A stretch of DNA of 38,354 nt from Patescibacteria group bacterium (GTDB lineage Bacteria; Patescibacteriota; Patescibacteriia; JAHIZJ01). The stretch's first letter is position 1, and each line of letters opens with the position of its first letter. Positions 33,906-38,354 of the stretch are shown here, piece by piece. The stretch is from contig JAHIZJ010000028.1 in NCBI GenBank assembly GCA_018814765.1, forward strand, positions 1 to 38,354. Direction: 5' to 3'. The notes beneath the pieces were generated by a model, which worked only from the letters and a program-made list of their open reading frames with translations, ran no database searches and was not told the DNA's origin. A program made the position numbers and the translations under genes.

Positions 33906-35325
33906 TTACAAGTTATGAACACCAGTCAAACAGTTTATCCACAAAATGTATGATTGTGCTGTTATTTTACGTTTTTTTTTGACTTTATTTAATAATTCTC
34001 TTAGTTTACTGCTTACATCGACACGATATCGCTGTCGACTATCGATGTCTAAGAGTTTTCTAGGCATTGATTTCAGCTGTTTATTGAAATATATTTGTAT
34101 TTTTTTAAGAGACGGAAGCTTTTTCATGAGCTTACCTTTGTGAATAATCATATTAAGCTGTGGTACCCCATGTTTTTCGCTTTCTAAACCGACTGTATCA
34201 CTAACAAATTTGCCATTTTTGTATTTTCGAAAAACTTGCTTTCTGCCGGGAAAACTTTCTTTACCGGGAGTTAATTTGGCAGTGTAGTGAATTTTTTTAC
34301 CGTCTCGAATTTCTGCAATCTTGTATATAACCTCAAGACTGGGAGAATCAGACACTGTCGTATATTCTGTAGCAACAACAAATACATCTATGGGGGCCTT
34401 TTTATTAACCAGCTTCTTTAGTTTATATTCATCTAAGTTTGTAGCCGCTATGATTTTTACTTTTTGAAGTCCGCTAAGATCTAATTTATTTCTAGTCATT
34501 CGTGACAATATATTCAAATCACCAGAATCTATAGTAACAAATTGTAAATTACCACCTCTTTTTTTTATTCCCTTTCCAACAATAATTGCATTTTCAATAC
34601 CTTTCTTAATGTTATAAGTATCTATCATAAATGCAGCGTTGTTGGGAAAATGCTGTACCATCTTTTTAAATGCTGATAGTTCGTCTGAAAATGATTTCAC
34701 AAAGAAGTGTTGACCGCTTACAAGATAGTTTCTGTTAATAGGTAGATGATGCTTTTCTACAAAAACCGGCCAAGCATTTACTGACAATCCACAAATATGA
34801 CCACAACGCAGACCTTTTATTCCTGATTCAAAAGAATGAGCACGTTGCATACCCAAAGTTACATTTTTTGTAATGCTACTTATTCGAGACGCTTTGGACA
34901 TAAATAAAACATTAGATACCGTAATGCCAAAGATCACAGTTTCAATAAGCGAGGCTTCGATAAGGGGTGCGGTTATACGTACTATTGGTTCTTCTGGAAA
35001 GAAAATGTTTCCCTCGGACATTGCATGCACATCACCCGAAAATCTGAATGTCTTCAAGTACTTCGCAAAATTATTAGTTATTAATCCACCCTTCTGCAGT
35101 AGTTGTATTTGAGCAGGTGAATATTTTAGATTTGTAATATAATTTACCAGCTCCTCTAGACCACCATAAACTAGATAGTTCCTGTTTTTTCGGCATTCCT
35201 CTAATAACCACATCAAAAGTGGCAATTTGTTTATCCATCTTTTCTTCTAACCAGATAGAAGCTTGGGCATAAGTAGAGGACAGTTGCGTAAGAGGTAGAT
35301 TAGAAAAATCAAAAAGGTTGTTCAT
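33906..35325 (-). pseudogene. pncB: Nicotinate phosphoribosyltransferase, frameshifted and divergent
   Basis: NAPRTase makes nicotinate mononucleotide for NAD synthesis. The N-terminus lies in a different frame (35325 down to about 35190), reading STYAQASIWLEEKMDKQIATF and VVIRGMP. The rest (about 35190 to 33906) continues KNRNYLVYGGLEELVNYI. The frames meet at a run of six A (minus strand; T at 35185-35190); five A would restore one protein of about 470 aa. Several motifs also depart from the family. The loop around the phosphorylated His, usually GTxAHS, reads SGQHFFV; ASGDLDE reads AATNLDE; FGVGT reads FVVAT. VTIDSGDL is kept. The far C-terminus runs through an A9 tract. It may be a real pseudogene, a slippage-expressed gene or an assembly error. 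Confidence 0.75.
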
Positions 35326-35470
35326 TAAATTATCGTAATTATATATTCATATAATTGTTCTATTTAATTAAATTTACCATATATTTACTATTAGCCACAA
35401 TGTCCAGAGTATGTATTAATATAAACATTCCTTCATTAACAGGACAGAGCAGGTATTTGTAATCCAACAC

Positions 35471-35498
35471 AAAAAAACGGAGTCTATGATAACCCCGT
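35471..35498 (-). terminator. Terminator of the fibre gene
   Basis: On the minus strand ACGGGG (35493-35498) pairs with CTCCGT (35477-35482), one wobble, followed by six to seven T residues. The remaining 35326-35470 stretch is AT-rich and upstream of the NAPRTase; I see no convincing promoter in it. Confidence 0.7.
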
Positions 35499-35520
35499 TC
35501 TTTTATTTTGTTTTCAATAT

Positions 35521-38354
35521 TTACAACAATTGGCAGAAAATGTCGAAATCATTGTTAGCTCCACCCACCATATTTAATCCAACCATGTAGCTTCCATCTG
35601 GACACTCACAACTTCCACCATTTGCTGTACCGCAGGTAGCACTCACAGTGGCAGAGCCACCAGCGCCGGGACTACCGCCCCACTTATTGTTATTAACGCC
35701 AAAGTCACCTTCTGAATATACACCATAGTTGGTATCATCTCCGCCGGGATCAGAATTGACTCCATATACGCCGGCACTTTTTTTTGCACTTGCAGGTGAA
35801 CCATCAGCAGAGGCGTTGCCCATAATACCAGCACGAATTCCGGTGCTACTGTATGAGGCATTACTCTCTCCATAAACACCAACCGATCTTCCGCCTGAGC
35901 CGGTGGCGTTTCGGCCAAAACCGGCCACACCATAACTTCCGCGACCAGCAGAGCCGGCTGATCCACCGACACCGATAATACCTACTCCCGTATTTGTTGA
36001 AGCTGTTTCGTTAATAGCTCTGAGTGTACTTTTACTATCCCAAACTGGCTGTAATGCACTAATAGCGCCTTTGCCGCTGAAACTTCCGGCATATCCACTA
36101 GTGCTGTTTTGTTGGGCATAGAGAGCGGAGTTTCCTGAGTCAGCGTAGGTAGCAATGGCATCACCGGCACTACCGGCTCCTGCCAAACCATGATTTACAA
36201 CGAACTTACCGGCTGGACTTAACTGACCGATTCCGACATTCCCGCTACTTTTAATTCTCATTTTAGTATCCCATGTCCAAGGATCTTCTGTTACATCTTC
36301 CTGAGTTTGAAAAGATAAATCAGCAGTCAATGATATCATGCTAGCTTTACCGCCGTATCCGCCAACATTAATATAGGTCCATCCACCGGAACCATTATGG
36401 GTGGCATTAGAGGCCATGTAAGAATTACTCGCATTGTCTGTCCCAAGACGAAAATATGATGAGGTTGCACTTCGACCAATAGCCAGCTGATCAGTAGTGC
36501 CCGAGCCAACTACATGAAGCTTAGCTCTGACATCAGTTGTGCCAACACCAACTTGCCAAGCGGTGTTGTCCGGGTAGAGGTTACTTACGTTTAGAGTCCA
36601 TGGGCTGTCCTCACCAACACTGTCAACGTCATCTGCGCAGGTAAGATTACCACTGGCATCGCCTGTCACTTTGCCACCGTTAGCATTCCCGGTACAATTC
36701 AGTCCGGTGATACGGGCACCACCGACTACATGTAATGCTTGGCTTGGATTCGTGGTTCCTAGACCAATCCTGTTAGCGCTATTGTCAACGAAAAGTGTTC
36801 CACTGTCGACGTTTACATCGCCCGTACCGTTGTCCATTATATTTATATTGCCCGAACCATTGGCTCTGATAGTTAATGAATCATTTGCGTCATAAGTATC
36901 AATCACGGCATTATTGGCTCCACTTTGGTACCCCAATCTTAGTGAAGATGTATATGTTAAATCTTCATAAACTAGAAAATCATAATCGCCGCTGTTTAAC
37001 GCATCTATGCCGAAGCCCGAACCGTTGGCAGCTCCCCACTTATTAACTGATGTATTTCTGGTGTAGTAGTAGCGTCCGTCACCATCAATAACCTCATTGT
37101 TATCCACCTTATAACCATCGGAGCTGTCGACGGCGCCGGTAACCTCTAGTCTATCGTTTGCAGGTGCACCACCTATACCAATATAAGTATTGTTATAATA
37201 AATATTTGAGTTGCCAATAACATCATTTGCTGTGAACATTGCGATACGATTGACTGAGCCTGAGCCGGTGATTCCACTACTACCTCCACCAATATCATCT
37301 GCGCAGGAAAGAAGACCACTGGCATCGCCTGTCACTTTGCCACCGTTAGCATTCCCGGTACAATTCAGTCCGGTGACACGCGCATCACCGACTACGTGGA
37401 GTGTCTGACTCGGGGAGGTAGTTCCGATCCCTACTTTACCGGCGCTGTCAATTGTTAGCCTATAACTACCGCTAGTTCCAAGGTATAAACTGCCCGATTC
37501 GCGATTCAAGACATAAGCGGTCGAACCGTCTTGTGATACTTCAAAGCCATCGGTAACGGCTGAGCCTGATCCGGCGTCTTGTAGTAATATTTTTCCTGCG
37601 GTCGTGTTGTATAAATTTAGCGGAGTTTTTGGATCAGCAGTGCCGATACCGATAAGTCCATCCTGGTTTATGACCATTCGTTCACTGACTGTCCCGCTAT
37701 TGGGAGCAGTGCCAAAAGTCAGCTTTGTCGGGTAGTCATCATCACTCCAGGTTTCGGTGGCGATAGCTTTAATCTCAGCGCCAGTTCCATTAGCCCCTCC
37801 GGGATTACCGGTGAAATAGAGAGCACCCAGGTCATTAGTATTGACGATCGTCGGATCGTAACGTTTTAGAGCCATATAGCCTCCACCCGGATGACCCACA
37901 TCTAAATTATTGACGGGACTGGCTATGCCGATGCCGACTTTGCCATCCGAACCGATAACCATTCTCTGCTGGACGGTACCTCCGTCAGGAGCAGTGCCAA
38001 AAGTCAGCTTTGTCGGGTAGTCATTACCGCTCCAATCTGCGGTGGTGTTAGCTTTTATTTCGGCCCCTATGGCTCCAGCAGCTCCAGCGTCGCCGGTGAA
38101 ATAGAGAGCACCGAGGTCCTCACCATTACTAATAATACCATCATCACGTCTCAAAGCCATGTAACCACCGAAATTCCAGCCTATATCAAGGTGATTTTTT
38201 GGGTCGTCTACGCCGATTCCAAAATTATTGTTAAGAGGGTCTTGATATATTAGTGAACTGCCAATCGCATCAGAGGCGGTAAACTTTGCCAGGTAGTTAA
38301 CATCACCGCTTCCTCCTATGCCTCCACCAGCACCACCTTGGTCGACACCACAGA
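35521..38354 (-). CDS. Large repetitive fibre/adhesin-like surface protein (5' end outside the window)
   Basis: The track ORF starts at an internal Met (38160), but the same frame stays open to the window edge (for example VNYLAKFTASDAIGSSLIYQ), so the N-terminus is missing and at least 944 aa are present. The N-terminal part repeats the turn xGIGTxxPxxxLxV about eight times, for example GKVGIGTTSPSQTLHVVG, which is typical of phage-tail-fibre-like and bacterial surface proteins. The C-terminal third repeats Gly-rich GV(Y/A)G units (RSVGVYGESN, SAGVYGVNSDPGG), probably a beta-helix or trimeric stalk. It ends with four Cys residues (CGTANGGSCECPDG and FCQLL). No S74 endosialidase-type chaperone domain is apparent. 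Likely a surface-attached fibre; export route unknown. Confidence 0.75.
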   Translation of the reverse strand, partial: CGVDQGGAGGGIGGSGDVNYLAKFTASDAIGSSLIYQDPLNNNFGIGVDDPKNHLDIGWNFGGYMALRRDDGIISNGEDLGALYFTGDAGAAGAIGAEIKANTTADWSGNDYPTKLTFGTAPDGGTVQQRMVIGSDGKVGIGIASPVNNLDVGHPGGGYMALKRYDPTIVNTNDLGALYFTGNPGGANGTGAEIKAIATETWSDDDYPTKLTFGTAPNSGTVSERMVINQDGLIGIGTADPKTPLNLYNTTAGKILLQDAGSGSAVTDGFEVSQDGSTAYVLNRESGSLYLGTSGSYRLTIDSAGKVGIGTTSPSQTLHVVGDARVTGLNCTGNANGGKVTGDASGLLSCADDIGGGSSGITGSGSVNRIAMFTANDVIGNSNIYYNNTYIGIGGAPANDRLEVTGAVDSSDGYKVDNNEVIDGDGRYYYTRNTSVNKWGAANGSGFGIDALNSGDYDFLVYEDLTYTSSLRLGYQSGANNAVIDTYDANDSLTIRANGSGNINIMDNGTGDVNVDSGTLFVDNSANRIGLGTTNPSQALHVVGGARITGLNCTGNANGGKVTGDASGNLTCADDVDSVGEDSPWTLNVSNLYPDNTAWQVGVGTTDVRAKLHVVGSGTTDQLAIGRSATSSYFRLGTDNASNSYMASNATHNGSGGWTYINVGGYGGKASMISLTADLSFQTQEDVTEDPWTWDTKMRIKSSGNVGIGQLSPAGKFVVNHGLAGAGSAGDAIATYADSGNSALYAQQNSTSGYAGSFSGKGAISALQPVWDSKSTLRAINETASTNTGVGIIGVGGSAGSAGRGSYGVAGFGRNATGSGGRSVGVYGESNASYSSTGIRAGIMGNASADGSPASAKKSAGVYGVNSDPGGDDTNYGVYSEGDFGVNNNKWGGSPGAGGSATVSATCGTANGGSCECPDGSYMVGLNMVGGANNDFDIFCQLL
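36630..36732. repeat. 103-bp internal repeat of the fibre gene, copy 1
   Basis: Nearly the same sequence occurs at 37296-37398, 666 bp away (222 codons), encoding TGLNCTGNANGGKVTGDASG. The core of about 60 bp appears identical between the copies. Confidence 0.8.
37296..37398. repeat. 103-bp internal repeat of the fibre gene, copy 2
   Basis: Partner of 36630-36732. In-frame spacing means recombination between them would delete or add 222 codons without a frameshift. Confidence 0.8.
37703..38024. repeat. 285-bp in-frame module repeat in the fibre gene
   Basis: A 37-bp identical stretch at 37703-37739 recurs at 37988-38024, 285 bp (95 codons) apart. It marks tandem modules of the form GYMAL(R/K)R...YPTKLTFGTAP...RMVI. 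Confidence 0.75.

Noticed and set aside
35074-35325. Separate 83-aa protein upstream of the NAPRTase
   Set aside because: Its first half matches the NAPRTase N-terminus, so it is the 5' part of the same gene cut off by the A6 frameshift.
33906-35325. Programmed ribosomal frameshift in the NAPRTase
   Set aside because: The A6 tract could allow slippage, but there is no stimulating hairpin or internal ribosome-binding site evident, and the altered active-site motifs make decay or read error at least as likely. Not claimed as programmed.
38100-38160. Start of the fibre gene at the ATG at 38160
   Set aside because: The reading frame is open beyond it to the window edge with the same repeat pattern, so this Met is internal.
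1-38354. CRISPR array, tRNA or rRNA genes
   Set aside because: No regularly spaced short direct repeats, no cloverleaf-like segments and no recognisable rRNA core sequences were seen by eye in the gaps.

Overview
The window looks like a chromosome segment from a Candidate Phyla Radiation (Patescibacteria) bacterium. The basis is the mix of genes: AT-rich single-copy housekeeping genes (rpoB, rpoC, recA, ftsK, rpsF-ssb-rpsR, efp, ruvC, yebC, ychF, glyA-folD), several small two-helix proteins of the T4SS_pilin type, an Asn-rich linker protein with calcium-type DxDxDG repeats, an STT3-like GT-C protein and a PAP2_3-type membrane protein. This assignment is inference from content and style; no 16S or other decisive marker is present. 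I see no tRNA, rRNA or CRISPR array.

Layout. (1) 30-3965, minus strand: yebC-ruvC-glgA-GH57, tightly packed and led by a good sigma70-type promoter. It joins a YebC regulator and the Holliday-junction resolvase to alpha-glucan synthesis and remodelling. (2) 4069-7628, plus strand: phosphoglucose/phosphomannose isomerase, a PAP2-type membrane enzyme and a GT-C glycosyltransferase-like protein, the last two overlapping by 4 bp. (3) 7688-11918, minus strand: galU, an orphan sugar-type solute-binding protein and two pilin-like genes form one coupled run. Two more pilin-like paralogues follow, each with its own consensus promoter, and both also end in terminators. (4) 12062-13682, minus strand: a 2-Cys peroxiredoxin and a tRNA-dihydrouridine synthase. 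(5) 13683-14970: a 1.3-kb accessory scar without an intact gene. It holds hairpins, a decayed IS1595/ISXO2-like transposase, a frameshifted CheY-like receiver gene and two copies of a 25-bp palindromic repeat around them. (6) 14971-18900: glyA-folD (plus), the Asn-rich membrane protein (minus) and ychF (plus). (7) 18901-19250: a compact promoter/leader/56-codon ORF/terminator unit that the ORF track missed. (8) 19236-26247: a Trm11-type RNA methylase (minus), rpsF-ssb-rpsR-efp (plus), then recA, a RodZ-like HTH protein and ftsK (minus). (9) 26362-33686: rpoB-rpoC on the minus strand. (10) 33906-38354, minus strand: a nicotinate phosphoribosyltransferase broken by a one-base homopolymer frameshift and with altered active-site motifs. 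A very large repetitive fibre or adhesin-like gene then runs off the right edge.

The carbohydrate genes make a plausible network. Pgi/Pmi and GalU supply sugar phosphates and UDP-glucose. GlgA and GH57 build and reshape glucan. The PAP2 and GT-C proteins could act on lipid-linked sugars at the membrane. Surface display (pilins, Asn-rich linker protein, fibre) is the other theme. The items most worth following up are the small-ORF transcription unit at 18906-19250, the multi-promoter pilin cluster with an embedded solute-binding protein, the transposase/receiver scar, and the decaying or divergent NAPRTase.
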